Shown: positions 17,250-26,218 of the stretch, piece by piece
Layout: every line of letters starts with the position of its first letter
How positions within the stretch are numbered: position 1 is the stretch's first letter
Program-made: the position numbers and the translations under genes
Notes under the pieces: model-generated
Database searches by the model: none
What the model was told of the DNA's origin: nothing
What the model saw: only the letters and a program-made list of their open reading frames with translations
NCBI GenBank assembly: GCA_905181855.1
Contig: CAJIZE010000016.1
Coordinates: forward strand, 1 to 36,337
Reading direction: 5' to 3'
Source of the DNA: an uncultured Flavobacteriales bacterium
GTDB taxonomy: Bacteria; Bacteroidota; Bacteroidia; Flavobacteriales_G; Salibacteraceae
Length of the DNA stretch: 36,337 nt

Positions 17250-17344
17250 CATTCCTTTTTGGCAACTGATAGACTAAATAAATAATTAAATCTGTGGTTC
17301 ATGGAAAGAACGTAAAATATTAGGCGGTAAAAATAGACTTATTT

Positions 17345-17365
17345 CAGGATACCAATCCTGTTTTT
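17345..17365 (+). promoter_or_regulatory. Hairpin plus U-run immediately upstream of the ABC exporter start
   Basis: CAGGAT (17345-17350) pairs perfectly with ATCCTG (17355-17360) around a 4-nt ACCA loop, and five T follow at once (17361-17365). The ATG is 5 nt further on. It has the shape of a small intrinsic terminator placed in a 5' leader. It could act as an attenuator, control translation, or be chance, since the stem is only 6 bp. Confidence 0.35.
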
Positions 17366-17370
17366 ATTAG

Positions 17371-19188
17371 ATGAAATCTTTACAATATTTAAATAAGTAT
17401 TTTCTAAAGTACAAGTTGATGTTACTGCTTGGCTTTGTGTTTCTTATACTAACTAACTTATTCGGCATTTACGCTCCGCAAGTGGTTCGAGAAGCTATCG
17501 ATTATGCTGAAAACGTGCTTAGTTCATCTGAATCAAAAGAGACTTACGACTATGCTCTTCTTAAAAATACTCCAATAAGCTATAAAATAAGTGTTTCACT
17601 TTCTGGCATATTCATCTTTTTAGGTTTTCTGTACTTGGTAGTTTCAGTTATAAAAGGCATCTTTTTATTCTTTACTCGACAAACCATTATTGTTATGTCG
17701 AGATACATTGAATTTGATCTTAAAAATGAAATTTATCAGCACTATCAAGCCTTAGGTTTATCGTTTTATAAGAGACAAAATACTGGTGATCTAATGAATC
17801 GAATTAGTGAGGATGTTAGCAGAGTTAGAATGTACTTTGGCCCTGCTATTATGTACACCATTAATATGATCATTTTATTCATTTTAGTGATAGTAGCAAT
17901 GCTTTCAATAAACGTTAAACTCACTCTTTATGTATTAACCCCTTTACCAATATTATCAATCAGTATTTATTTTGTGAGTAACATCATAAATAAAAAAAGT
18001 GAGCGGGTTCAAAACCAACTTTCCAATCTCTCAAATTTTGTACAAGAGGCGTTTTCAGGTATTCGTGTCATAAAGGCATACACTAAAGGTTTTGAACGCG
18101 AACAAAAATTTGAAACCGAACTTGAAGAATACCGAAACAGGTCATTAAGATTAGTAAAAGTGAATGCCATTTTCATCCCTCTCATGATGTTGTTAATTGG
18201 TCTTAGCACAATCATTACAATTTATATAGGGGGCAAATTATCAATGGCCGGCGAAATATCTACCGGCAACATTGCTGAGTTTGTAATTTACGTAAACATG
18301 CTTACTTGGCCGGTTGCGGCATTAGGTTGGGTTACTTCCTTAGTACAAAGAGCTGCAGCATCGCAAGAGCGAATAAATGAATTTTTAATGCTTGATCCTG
18401 ATATTAAGAACACCAATGAATCAAGATCATCGATTGAAGGTAAAATAGAATTTAAAGATGTTTCATTTGTTTATCCAGACTCCGGAATTGTTGCTCTGGA
18501 TAAAATAAACTTTAGTTTAGATCAAGGAAAATCATTGGCCATAATGGGTCGTACGGGTAGCGGAAAATCAACTTTAGCTAACTTAGTTTGTCGACTTTAT
18601 GATGTTACTGGTGGCGAATTATTCATTGATAATACGAACATAAAAGAGTTAAATCTTAACGACTTACGACATAACATTGGTTACGTTCCGCAAGAGGACT
18701 TTTTATTTTCAGACGACATTGCTAACAACATTGCTTTTGGCTCTAAAGATGAAGATGTATCGCAAGCCGATATTGAATCTGCTGCTATGAAGGCTCAAGT
18801 TCATGAAAACATCATTGACTTTCCTGACGGATATAAAACGAAAGTTGGAGAACGAGGAATAACCTTATCTGGAGGGCAAAAACAAAGAATTTCAATTGCC
18901 CGGGCAATAATAAAAAAGCCTCAAATTCTAATCTTTGATGATTCACTTTCGGCGGTTGATACTGAAACTGAAGAAAAAATAATCAATGAACTAAAGGACC
19001 AAATGAACAACCGCACTTCGTTGATCATCAGTCATAGGGTTTCTTCAGTGAAACACTGCGATCATATTTTAATTCTGGATGAAGGACAAATTGTTGAGCA
19101 AGGGACCCATCACGAATTATTAGCTCTTAATTGTAGCTATCACGAATTGTATCAAAAGCAATTACTAGATGCTGAAGAGACCAGTTAA
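17371..19188 (+). CDS. ABC exporter, fused permease-ATPase (MsbA/MdlB type)
   Basis: A 605-aa half-transporter: six-helix type I exporter domain (about 1-330) and a nucleotide-binding domain (about 350-600). The NBD shows Walker A GRTGSGKST (about 392-400), Q-loop YVPQEDFLFSD, ABC signature LSGGQKQR (about 499-506), Walker B ILIFDDSLSAVD (about 521) and an SHRVSS H-loop. It acts as a homo- or heterodimer. The substrate cannot be read from the sequence; lipids, lipid A precursors or drugs are typical. In Bacteroidota this gene is often divergent from nusB, as here. Walker B ends in FDD where many relatives have D-E, a conservative feature of some half-transporters with a degenerate site. This makes a heterodimeric arrangement possible. 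Confidence 0.9.
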   Translation: MKSLQYLNKYFLKYKLMLLLGFVFLILTNLFGIYAPQVVREAIDYAENVLSSSESKETYDYALLKNTPISYKISVSLSGIFIFLGFLYLVVSVIKGIFLFFTRQTIIVMSRYIEFDLKNEIYQHYQALGLSFYKRQNTGDLMNRISEDVSRVRMYFGPAIMYTINMIILFILVIVAMLSINVKLTLYVLTPLPILSISIYFVSNIINKKSERVQNQLSNLSNFVQEAFSGIRVIKAYTKGFEREQKFETELEEYRNRSLRLVKVNAIFIPLMMLLIGLSTIITIYIGGKLSMAGEISTGNIAEFVIYVNMLTWPVAALGWVTSLVQRAAASQERINEFLMLDPDIKNTNESRSSIEGKIEFKDVSFVYPDSGIVALDKINFSLDQGKSLAIMGRTGSGKSTLANLVCRLYDVTGGELFIDNTNIKELNLNDLRHNIGYVPQEDFLFSDDIANNIAFGSKDEDVSQADIESAAMKAQVHENIIDFPDGYKTKVGERGITLSGGQKQRISIARAIIKKPQILIFDDSLSAVDTETEEKIINELKDQMNNRTSLIISHRVSSVKHCDHILILDEGQIVEQGTHHELLALNCSYHELYQKQLLDAEETS

Positions 19189-19235
19189 GTTTTAATTTTC
19201 AACCAATCACCAAATTCTTTTCTCAACCAAAAAGT

Positions 19236-19243
19236 TACTTTAG
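19236..19243 (+). promoter_or_regulatory. Candidate -7 element for the Nramp-like gene
   Basis: TACTTTAG matches TAnnTTTG at all but one of the fixed positions and lies 17 nt before the ATG at 19261. The 72-nt gap after the ABC gene therefore may carry its own promoter. Confidence 0.3.
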
Positions 19244-19260
19244 TGAGCTGATAATTTAGT

Positions 19261-20502
19261 ATGAACCGACTTAAAAACCTTGGCCCCGGATTACTTTATG
19301 CTGGGGCTGCTATTGGTGTTTCACATTTAGTACAATCAACCAGAGCAGGAGCCATGTTTGGCTTTACTTTAATTTGGGCAATACTTCTTGCTCACCTTAT
19401 TAAATATCCTTTTTTTGAATTTGGTTCACGCTACGTGGCAGCAACAGGTAAAAGCATTTTACATGGTTATCAGAAACTCGGAAAATGGGCTTTGATCTTG
19501 TTTGGTTTGCTCACTCTTTCAACCATGTTTACCATTGAGGCTGCCATATTAGCCGTAACTTCTGGCTTAGCAGAAAACCTTTTCGAATTGGGAGTATCAG
19601 TGTTAGAATGGAGCGCAATAATTTTGATGTTTTGTACCGCTTTGCTTCTTACAGGACGGTTCTCATTACTTGATAATTTGATAAAAATCATCATCTTAAT
19701 TTTATCAATTACCACTATTGCTGCTTTTGCAACCAGTGTTACTGGGGCCTTTAACCAAACCAACTATTTTGGCGCATTTTCATGGTCGGATTCAGCTAAC
19801 GTTTTCTTTTTAATTGCCCTTATGGGATGGATGCCAGCTCCTCTTGATATCTCTGTTTGGCAATCAGTTTGGACAGTAGCCAACAATAGAAAAACAAAGA
19901 AAAAAGCCAACCTTAAAGAAACACTTTTTGATTTCAAAATAGGATTCTTCGGCACCTTAACTTTGGCCATCATGTTTCTTTCGCTTGGTGCGTTTGTCCT
20001 GTCCAACCAAGGTGTTGAACTTTCAACCTCAGCTGTTGGGTTTTCAAAACAATTAATATCAGTTTACACCAACAGCCTAGGTAGTTGGTCGTTTTACATT
20101 ATTTCGATTGCCGCTTTAACAACAATGTTTAGTACGGCAATTACTTGTTTAGATGCTTTCCCTAGAGTTCTTAGGCCTACATTTAAAATGCTTTTCACCA
20201 AGTACGACAACAAACGCTTTAACAAAAAAATATACACATCTATACTAATTGCAACTTCTGCTGGATCGTTTTTGGTCATTATGTTCTTTATGAAAAACAT
20301 GGAAGATATGGTTGATTTAGCGACTACGCTATCTTTTTTAACCACCCCGATTTTAGCTTGGTTGAACTATCAAGTAATATTCAAAACTGATTTACAAGAA
20401 GAGTATTTACCATCAACCAAAATGAAAAAGCTAGCTCAAGTAGGTTTGGTTTTTCTTACAGGATTTGCGTTGTTTTATGTTTATTATCGGTTTTTATCAT
20501 AA
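19261..20502 (+). CDS. Divergent Nramp-family transporter
   Basis: A 413-aa polytopic membrane protein with about eleven helices and the Nramp opening LKNLGPGLLYAGAAIG. In canonical Nramp metal transporters helix 1 carries D-P-G-N, whose Asp and Asn bind the metal, and helix 6 carries M-P-H. Here helix 1 reads AGAAIGVSHLVQSTRAGA (14-31) with neither Asp nor Asn. Helix 6 reads GWMPAPLDISVWQS (about 189-202): the Met is kept and the His is replaced. The fold is Nramp-like, but the metal site is altered, so Mn/Fe transport cannot be assumed. It lies between the ABC exporter and a secreted peptidase gene, and its role there is unclear. Confidence 0.8.
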   Translation: MNRLKNLGPGLLYAGAAIGVSHLVQSTRAGAMFGFTLIWAILLAHLIKYPFFEFGSRYVAATGKSILHGYQKLGKWALILFGLLTLSTMFTIEAAILAVTSGLAENLFELGVSVLEWSAIILMFCTALLLTGRFSLLDNLIKIIILILSITTIAAFATSVTGAFNQTNYFGAFSWSDSANVFFLIALMGWMPAPLDISVWQSVWTVANNRKTKKKANLKETLFDFKIGFFGTLTLAIMFLSLGAFVLSNQGVELSTSAVGFSKQLISVYTNSLGSWSFYIISIAALTTMFSTAITCLDAFPRVLRPTFKMLFTKYDNKRFNKKIYTSILIATSAGSFLVIMFFMKNMEDMVDLATTLSFLTTPILAWLNYQVIFKTDLQEEYLPSTKMKKLAQVGLVFLTGFALFYVYYRFLS

Positions 20503-20565
20503 CCCTTTTATTACAAAATACCTCTTGCCTATTTCTTAATTTTTAAGTTTGTGAAAATTGGTTTT

Positions 20566-22710
20566 ATGAAAAAATTAACTACTGTTTTATTCTTGTTTAT
20601 CAGTGTCGGCTTATCAGCTCAATCCTTAAAAGAAATTAGCCTTGAGGATGCAATCATGGAACCCTATAAATTTTTAGCTCCTGAGCGATTGGGCTACTTT
20701 GCTTGGATACCAGAAACCGACAATTTCTTAATGGCAGGTAAAGATGCTGAATCGAACACTTTATTTAAAGCTGAAGCACCCTTGTTTGGAAACAAAAGAT
20801 TGATAACTCTTTCAGAAATTAATCAAGCCATAAAAAACGATGATGACGATACGCTGTCATCGCTTTATGCAATAAAACCAATCGGAGAAAATACCGCCTT
20901 TTTAACTACACAAACCAAAGCATACCTCTATAATTTTGAAACTAAAAAGGCAGAGAAAGTAATGGACCTTGACCCTAGTGGAAAAAACCAAACATATGCA
21001 CCAAATAACAAACTTGTTGCTTATACCATTGAGAATAACTTGTACTTAAATGGTAACAGCACCGGCGAACGTATCACTTCAGAAGCCAATAAAGAAATAG
21101 TATTTGGGCAAGCGGTTCACCGATACGAATTTGGAATAATGAATGGAATATTTTGGTCGCCAAACAGCAACCTTATTGCCTTTTACAGAAACGATCAAAC
21201 CATGGTAACAGACTACCCAATTGTTGATGTATCAAAAAGACCTGCAGCAGTTAATTTGGTAAAATACCCAATGGCAGGAATGAAGAGTGAAGAGGTTACG
21301 ATTGGCGTTTACCATGTTGAAAGTAAAACCACGGTATATTTAAAAACTGGTGAGCCTAAAGAACAGTATTTAACCAATGTTGCTTGGGGGCCAAACGAAG
21401 AGTTCATATACGTTGCGGTATTAAATCGTGACCAAAACCATGTTAAATTAAACAGGTACAATATAGCAGATGGAAGTTTTGATAAAACACTTTTTGAGGA
21501 AAAAGAAAAGAATTATGTTCAACCTTTGCACCCCATAGTTTTCAACCCTAAGAAAGACAATCAGTTTGTTTGGCAAAGTGAAAAAGAGGGGTTCAACCAC
21601 TTGTATTTGTACAATACAGACGGCGAATTAATCAATCAATTAACCACCGGTGAAGAACTAATTACCGACTTAACGTCATTTGATTCAAAAGGCAAAAAAA
21701 TACTGGTTCAAGCCACTTCCGAAAACGGATTAAGCAGAACGGTAAAATGGGTAGATTTAAAAGGAAAAGGTTCTATTGTTTCTAACACAAAAGGGACACA
21801 TACTGCAAAGGCATCCCCTTCAGGAAAATACTTTTTAAGAAGAACAACCAGCTACTCAGTAGTTTCGTTATATGAGGTTTGTGATTACTCAGGAAAAGTA
21901 ATAAAAACACTTTTAAATGCTGAAGATCCTTTAAAGGAATACCAAGCTGGCTCAATAGAAATGGTTCAGTTTGATAACGGAAAAGGGGCCTTATTAAATG
22001 CAAGAATTATAAAGCCTCACAAGTTTAAAAAATCAAAACAATACCCAGTTTTAGTCTATGTATACAACGGTCCTGGCGTGCAACTTTTACAAAACAGATA
22101 CATGGCGGGAGCATCACACTGGATGCTCCATTTTGCTAACAAAGGCTACATAGTATTTACAGTTGACGGAAGAGGTTCTGAGAACAGGGGAAAAGAATTT
22201 GAGCAAATTACGTTTAGAAATCTTGGTGAAATTGAAATTGAAGATCAGTTAGCTGGATTGGAATATCTAAAAAAACAGGTTTTTGTTGACACCAATCGTT
22301 TTGCTGTTCATGGCTGGAGCTACGGTGGTTTTATGACTACCGGTTTAATGCTTAAAACACCTGGTAAATTTAAGGTTGGTGTATCAGGTGGTGGCGTTCA
22401 AGATTGGAAATACTACGAAGTAATGTATACTGAGCGTTTTATGGATACACCTGAATCTAACCCTGAAGGGTATGCTGCCTCATCAAACCTTGACAAAGTT
22501 GAAAACCTAGAAGGCAAGCTTTTAATTATTCATGATACCGGTGACGACACGGTTGTACCACAGCATTCTGAAGATTTACTAAAGCATGCCGTTGACAATG
22601 GCATTCAATTAGACTATTTTGTTTATCCTGGTCATCCACACAATGTGCGTGGTAAAGATCGAATCCATTTAATGAAAAAAGTATTGGATTACATAGAGGC
22701 TAACTTGTAG
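20566..22710 (+). CDS. Secreted dipeptidyl-peptidase IV-like S9 peptidase
   Basis: A 714-aa serine peptidase of the prolyl oligopeptidase family. A signal peptide covers about residues 1-19 (KKLTTVLFLFISVGLSAQ). A beta-propeller domain follows to about 470, containing YEFGIMNGIFWSPNSNLIAF near 185, then the alpha/beta-hydrolase domain. The nucleophile elbow is GWSYGG with Ser near 585. The acid lies in HDTGDDTVVP near 658, and the His in YPGHPHNVRG near 690. It would remove N-terminal dipeptides in the periplasm. The ATG at 20566 gives a clean signal peptide; the GTG at 20551 would add five residues. The DPP-IV subfamily is expected, but close relatives (acylaminoacyl peptidase-like) cannot be excluded. 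Confidence 0.9.
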   Translation: MKKLTTVLFLFISVGLSAQSLKEISLEDAIMEPYKFLAPERLGYFAWIPETDNFLMAGKDAESNTLFKAEAPLFGNKRLITLSEINQAIKNDDDDTLSSLYAIKPIGENTAFLTTQTKAYLYNFETKKAEKVMDLDPSGKNQTYAPNNKLVAYTIENNLYLNGNSTGERITSEANKEIVFGQAVHRYEFGIMNGIFWSPNSNLIAFYRNDQTMVTDYPIVDVSKRPAAVNLVKYPMAGMKSEEVTIGVYHVESKTTVYLKTGEPKEQYLTNVAWGPNEEFIYVAVLNRDQNHVKLNRYNIADGSFDKTLFEEKEKNYVQPLHPIVFNPKKDNQFVWQSEKEGFNHLYLYNTDGELINQLTTGEELITDLTSFDSKGKKILVQATSENGLSRTVKWVDLKGKGSIVSNTKGTHTAKASPSGKYFLRRTTSYSVVSLYEVCDYSGKVIKTLLNAEDPLKEYQAGSIEMVQFDNGKGALLNARIIKPHKFKKSKQYPVLVYVYNGPGVQLLQNRYMAGASHWMLHFANKGYIVFTVDGRGSENRGKEFEQITFRNLGEIEIEDQLAGLEYLKKQVFVDTNRFAVHGWSYGGFMTTGLMLKTPGKFKVGVSGGGVQDWKYYEVMYTERFMDTPESNPEGYAASSNLDKVENLEGKLLIIHDTGDDTVVPQHSEDLLKHAVDNGIQLDYFVYPGHPHNVRGKDRIHLMKKVLDYIEANL

Positions 22711-22853
22711 TAAAACGATTGTATATTCCTTACTAAATATAAAAAAATAGTATTTTACATTTAAAAATAAAGGCTCAAAATTAACATGCAGATGGCCTTA
22801 TCGATAATTAAGTAAAGATAAATGTAAATTTTCATTCTAAACAAAAAGGACAA

Positions 22854-22861
22854 TACCTTTG
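22854..22861 (+). promoter_or_regulatory. Bacteroidota -7 element for the TonB receptor operon
   Basis: TACCTTTG exactly matches TAnnTTTG, 28 nt upstream of the TTG start at 22890. The preceding 140 bases hold only AT-rich sequence with weak inverted repeats. No clear -33 box. Confidence 0.5.
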
Positions 22862-22889
22862 TCTTGTTCATAATTACAACATTATTCAT

Positions 22890-25283
22890 TTGAGAACTTT
22901 ATTTCTTGTTTTATCCAGCTTGCTTTTAAGCGAAGCTAGTGTAGCTCAATTAAATTTATCAGGACGTATTGTTGATGTCGAATCAGGTGAACCCTTACCC
23001 TATGTTAGTGTTGTTAATGCAGAATCGAAAAAAGGAGTTTCAACCAATATTGATGGCTACTTTAATTTATTAAACATTAAAAGTGATACATCCAGTATCC
23101 TTATAAGCTACATCGGATATGGAGTAACCAAACTGAAACTTACCAAGGCTGATTTTGAAGGGCTTAAAACAATCGAAATAAGCAGTAAAAGTGTTGAACT
23201 TAGAACCTTTGAATTAAGTGAAGAAAGTCCTCAAACTATACAGGTAAGTAAAGATGTTAGTAGAGTTAGTTTGAATCCAGCTCAAATCATGAATTTGCCA
23301 AGTTTGGGTGAAGTGGATATTTTCAGGTCGTTGCAATTACTGCCAGGTGTTAGTGGCACTTCTGAGTCATCAGCAGGGTTGTATGTACGTGGTGGAACGC
23401 CTGATCAAAACCTTATTTTGTTGGATGGAATAAATGTGTACCACGTAGATCATTTCTTTGGAATTTTTAGTCCCTTTAACGCTTTCGCGATTAAAGATGT
23501 TCAGTTTTACAAAGGCGGTTTTCCGGCCGAATTTGGTGGTAGATTATCATCTGTTGTTGACATTACATCAAAAGAAGGAAACAACAAAAGACCAAGTGTT
23601 GGAATTAATGCCAATATGCTTAGTTTAAATGCGGTAATTGAGTCGCCATTACCTAAAAAAATGGGTTCAATTTTAATTGCAGGAAGGCGTTCTTTTACCG
23701 ATTTTATTGAGAGCCCAACCTATACCAAATTATTCAATAATGTTACAGAAGAAGAGCAAGATTTAGGCTTTGGTTTTGCAGGCGTAAACACGGTAAATCC
23801 TGACTTCTATTTTTACGACCTAAACGGCAAGATTACTCTTACCCCGTCAGACCTTGATGTTATTACTTTTAGTTACTTCAATTCTTTCGATAAATTAGAC
23901 AATTCTAACGAACAAAGTTTTGGTGATTTCGGTAAGCTAAAAACCACCGATTTAACAGATTGGGGCAACAACGGATATTCCACAAAATGGTCCCGCCAAT
24001 GGACACCAAAATTGCATACTAGAGCCTTATTGTCTTATTCAAAGTATTCTAGTAATTACGAGCTAACCAATGGCTTTTACGGTTCTGACTCGGCACAAAA
24101 TGACACCTTGCTTTTTCAATTCAAAACGGTACAAAAAAACACAGTTGAAGATGCCGCTTTTCGATACGACATAACCTATCAACTAAACGATAAAAATGAG
24201 CTAAAAGGAGGTCTTTGGTACACCTACAATCAAATCAGTTATTTAAACATTTTAGACGACACAATTAACCTCCAAGACCGTTTCGAATCAAGCAACATGT
24301 ACGCGTTCTATTTACAGGATAGAATGACCCTTAATAAATGGGTTTTTGAAGGTGGTTTGCGGGGTACCATTTATTCTAAAACCAATCAATTTTATTTAGA
24401 ACCACGTTTCAGCTTCAATTATGAAGTTTCAAAACGATTCAGGCTTAAAGGTGCTTGGGGTATTTACCGTCAATTTGTTAACCGCGTAATACTGGAAAAT
24501 ATCTTTGGGAGCAGCCGCGATTTCTGGCTATTAAGCGATGGAAATACTTTACCTGTGAGTATGGCGCATCATTACATTTTAGGAACTGCTTATGAAACCA
24601 AAGATTGGTTAATTGACATTGAAGCTTATCAAAAAAAGATGACTGGCTTGGTTGAGTATTCAACTCGTTTCGGCTCAATTGACGATACAAACGAAAATTT
24701 CGACGATCTCTTCTTCAGAGGCAAAGGAGTGGCTAGAGGGGTAGATATTCTCTTACAGCGTAAATTTGGAGCCCTGACGGGATGGCTTTCATATACTTTA
24801 GCCGATGTTATTCACACTTTTCCTGAAATTAACCAAGGAAAAGAATTTTATGCCCTGCATGATCAGCGACACGAAATAAAATTGATAGTAACATACAAAC
24901 TTGGAAAATTTGATATTGCAGGAAATTTTGTTTTTGCTACCGGCAAGCCTTTTACTGCTCCAGTTGGACAATATTTTTTAACAATGCTCGATGGCACTAG
25001 TCGCGATTTCATTCACTTTGGAGATAAAAACTCCCAGCGCTTGCCAAACTATCATCGAGCAGATGTATCAATCACCTACAACTTAAAAATTAAAGCAGTT
25101 GATGGAAGAGCAGGTATTTCGTTTTTTAATATCTACAACCGTAAAAACATCAAATACAAACGATACTTTTTACAAGAGTTTGACCCAGGAACATTCATGC
25201 CAATTGAACCAGAAATTGTTGAGACAGATGTTTTACTTTTAGGTTTTGTCCCAAATTTATTTTTAAGTTTAACGATTAAATGA
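22890..25283 (+). CDS. TonB-dependent outer-membrane receptor with carboxypeptidase-like N-terminal domain
   Basis: A 797-aa outer-membrane transporter. A signal peptide at about 1-19 (ending SVAQ) is followed by a CarboxypepD_reg-like/DUF4480-type beta domain (LSGRIVDVESGEPLPYVSV, about 22-105). The plug comes next (LPSLGEVDIFRSLQLLPGVS ... GLYVRGGTPDQNLILLDGI, about 130-240), then a beta-barrel to the C-terminal LGFVPNLFLSLTIK, which ends in an amphipathic strand. The start is TTG, forced because no ATG precedes the signal peptide. It overlaps by ATGA with the following DUF4249 lipoprotein. This pairing is common in Bacteroidota, and the ligand is unknown. It follows a DPP-IV-like peptidase, so peptides are a plausible ligand (inference). 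Confidence 0.9.
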   Translation: MRTLFLVLSSLLLSEASVAQLNLSGRIVDVESGEPLPYVSVVNAESKKGVSTNIDGYFNLLNIKSDTSSILISYIGYGVTKLKLTKADFEGLKTIEISSKSVELRTFELSEESPQTIQVSKDVSRVSLNPAQIMNLPSLGEVDIFRSLQLLPGVSGTSESSAGLYVRGGTPDQNLILLDGINVYHVDHFFGIFSPFNAFAIKDVQFYKGGFPAEFGGRLSSVVDITSKEGNNKRPSVGINANMLSLNAVIESPLPKKMGSILIAGRRSFTDFIESPTYTKLFNNVTEEEQDLGFGFAGVNTVNPDFYFYDLNGKITLTPSDLDVITFSYFNSFDKLDNSNEQSFGDFGKLKTTDLTDWGNNGYSTKWSRQWTPKLHTRALLSYSKYSSNYELTNGFYGSDSAQNDTLLFQFKTVQKNTVEDAAFRYDITYQLNDKNELKGGLWYTYNQISYLNILDDTINLQDRFESSNMYAFYLQDRMTLNKWVFEGGLRGTIYSKTNQFYLEPRFSFNYEVSKRFRLKGAWGIYRQFVNRVILENIFGSSRDFWLLSDGNTLPVSMAHHYILGTAYETKDWLIDIEAYQKKMTGLVEYSTRFGSIDDTNENFDDLFFRGKGVARGVDILLQRKFGALTGWLSYTLADVIHTFPEINQGKEFYALHDQRHEIKLIVTYKLGKFDIAGNFVFATGKPFTAPVGQYFLTMLDGTSRDFIHFGDKNSQRLPNYHRADVSITYNLKIKAVDGRAGISFFNIYNRKNIKYKRYFLQEFDPGTFMPIEPEIVETDVLLLGFVPNLFLSLTIK

Positions 25284-26113
25284 TGATCAAAGACATATTA
25301 TTAAAGCTGCCATTATTTGCTCTTATTGTTCTAATAATAAGTTGCAACAAGCAAACACCTAATCAATCAGACAAAGTGGTTGTTGAAGCCTTATTATTCG
25401 CAGGCGAAACGGTTGACGACGTTAACTTAACCAAGCTTTTAGCCTATGGTGGTGAAGACACAATACCAAAGCCAATTAATGACGCGGAAGTGTCCATTAC
25501 TTGGAACAACAAAACTTTTGAGCTTACCAACAGCAGCGATACAGGAAGCTACCACTACCCCTTTGCTGATCTTAAAATTGAAGAAGGAGAATTGTATCAA
25601 TTAAATGTAAATCACGCTGGTTTCGAAATTAGTTCATTTACCATTTGCCCTCCAAAACCCAGTTTACCAACCATCACTAAAGACACCCTTAAAATTGAAC
25701 TTTTTAGCATACTAGATAGTCTTTTTACGGGTGGAAACACAGAAATCCCAGATCCTGATAGTGTTGTAGTTGAATGGGCTAACCCAAACAATGAATATTA
25801 TTTTGTAGTGGCCGAAAACGTGGAACAAGTAAAAGAAAATATCTACCCAGAATTTTTAGGTTTAATTGGCGATTTCTTTTTTCAAACATCTCCAACGCAA
25901 GCAAGCAGATATGTTTTCACTGATTTAGATTTTAGACATTTCGGAAGACACGAAATCAGAATTTATAAAGTAAATCAGGAGTATGTGGATCTTTACCAAT
26001 CCTACGAACAAGATTCACGAACCCAAGCTGAGCCCATAACCAATGTTTTTAATGGCTTAGGTATTTTTACCGCTGTAAATTACAGCACGGTAGATCTATT
26101 TGTAACCAAATAA
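25280..26113 (+). CDS. DUF4249-like lipoprotein, partner of the TonB receptor
   Basis: A 277-aa protein with lipobox ending IVLIISC (Cys22). After it comes a beta-rich domain (KVVVEALLFAGETVDDV ... INDAEVSITWNNKTFELTNS ... YQLNVNHAGFEISSFTICPP), matching the DUF4249 pattern of small lipoproteins encoded immediately downstream of SusC-like receptors without SusD. The start codon overlaps the receptor stop. It probably acts as a surface-exposed lid or ligand-binding partner, by analogy with SusD. This is an inference from position. Confidence 0.8.
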   Translation: MMIKDILLKLPLFALIVLIISCNKQTPNQSDKVVVEALLFAGETVDDVNLTKLLAYGGEDTIPKPINDAEVSITWNNKTFELTNSSDTGSYHYPFADLKIEEGELYQLNVNHAGFEISSFTICPPKPSLPTITKDTLKIELFSILDSLFTGGNTEIPDPDSVVVEWANPNNEYYFVVAENVEQVKENIYPEFLGLIGDFFFQTSPTQASRYVFTDLDFRHFGRHEIRIYKVNQEYVDLYQSYEQDSRTQAEPITNVFNGLGIFTAVNYSTVDLFVTK

Positions 26114-26122
26114 ATTCTGAGT

Positions 26123-26218
26123 TTACAACCTATGAGCTTCGCGGTGTAATTGTTCGCGATGATTCGGATGCGCTATATCAATTAAAAGCTTTGGTCTTTC
26201 TTTCAATGATTTACAATT
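26123..26218 (-). pseudogene. C-terminal remnant of an acetyl-CoA hydrolase/transferase
   Basis: The minus strand from 26218 to the TAA at 26123-26125 encodes 31 codons. They include KSLKERPKLLIDIAHPNHRE followed by QLHREAHRL and stop. This is the very conserved C-terminal end of acetyl-CoA hydrolase / 4-hydroxybutyrate CoA-transferase proteins (G-K-S-L-x-E-R-A-x-A-L-I-x-I-A-H-P-D-x-R-E-x-L). In this frame stops (TAG, TGA) lie directly upstream at about 26222-26227. So only the tail remains of a gene that would normally be about 430 codons or more. It is 9 nt from the DUF4249 stop. Family recognised from memory. Confidence 0.7.

Noticed and set aside
22711-22889. Possible terminator or small RNA upstream of the TonB receptor
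   Set aside because: Only 5-bp inverted repeats (e.g. TACTA/TAGTA and AAGGC/GCCTT with long loops) in AT-rich DNA; not beyond chance.
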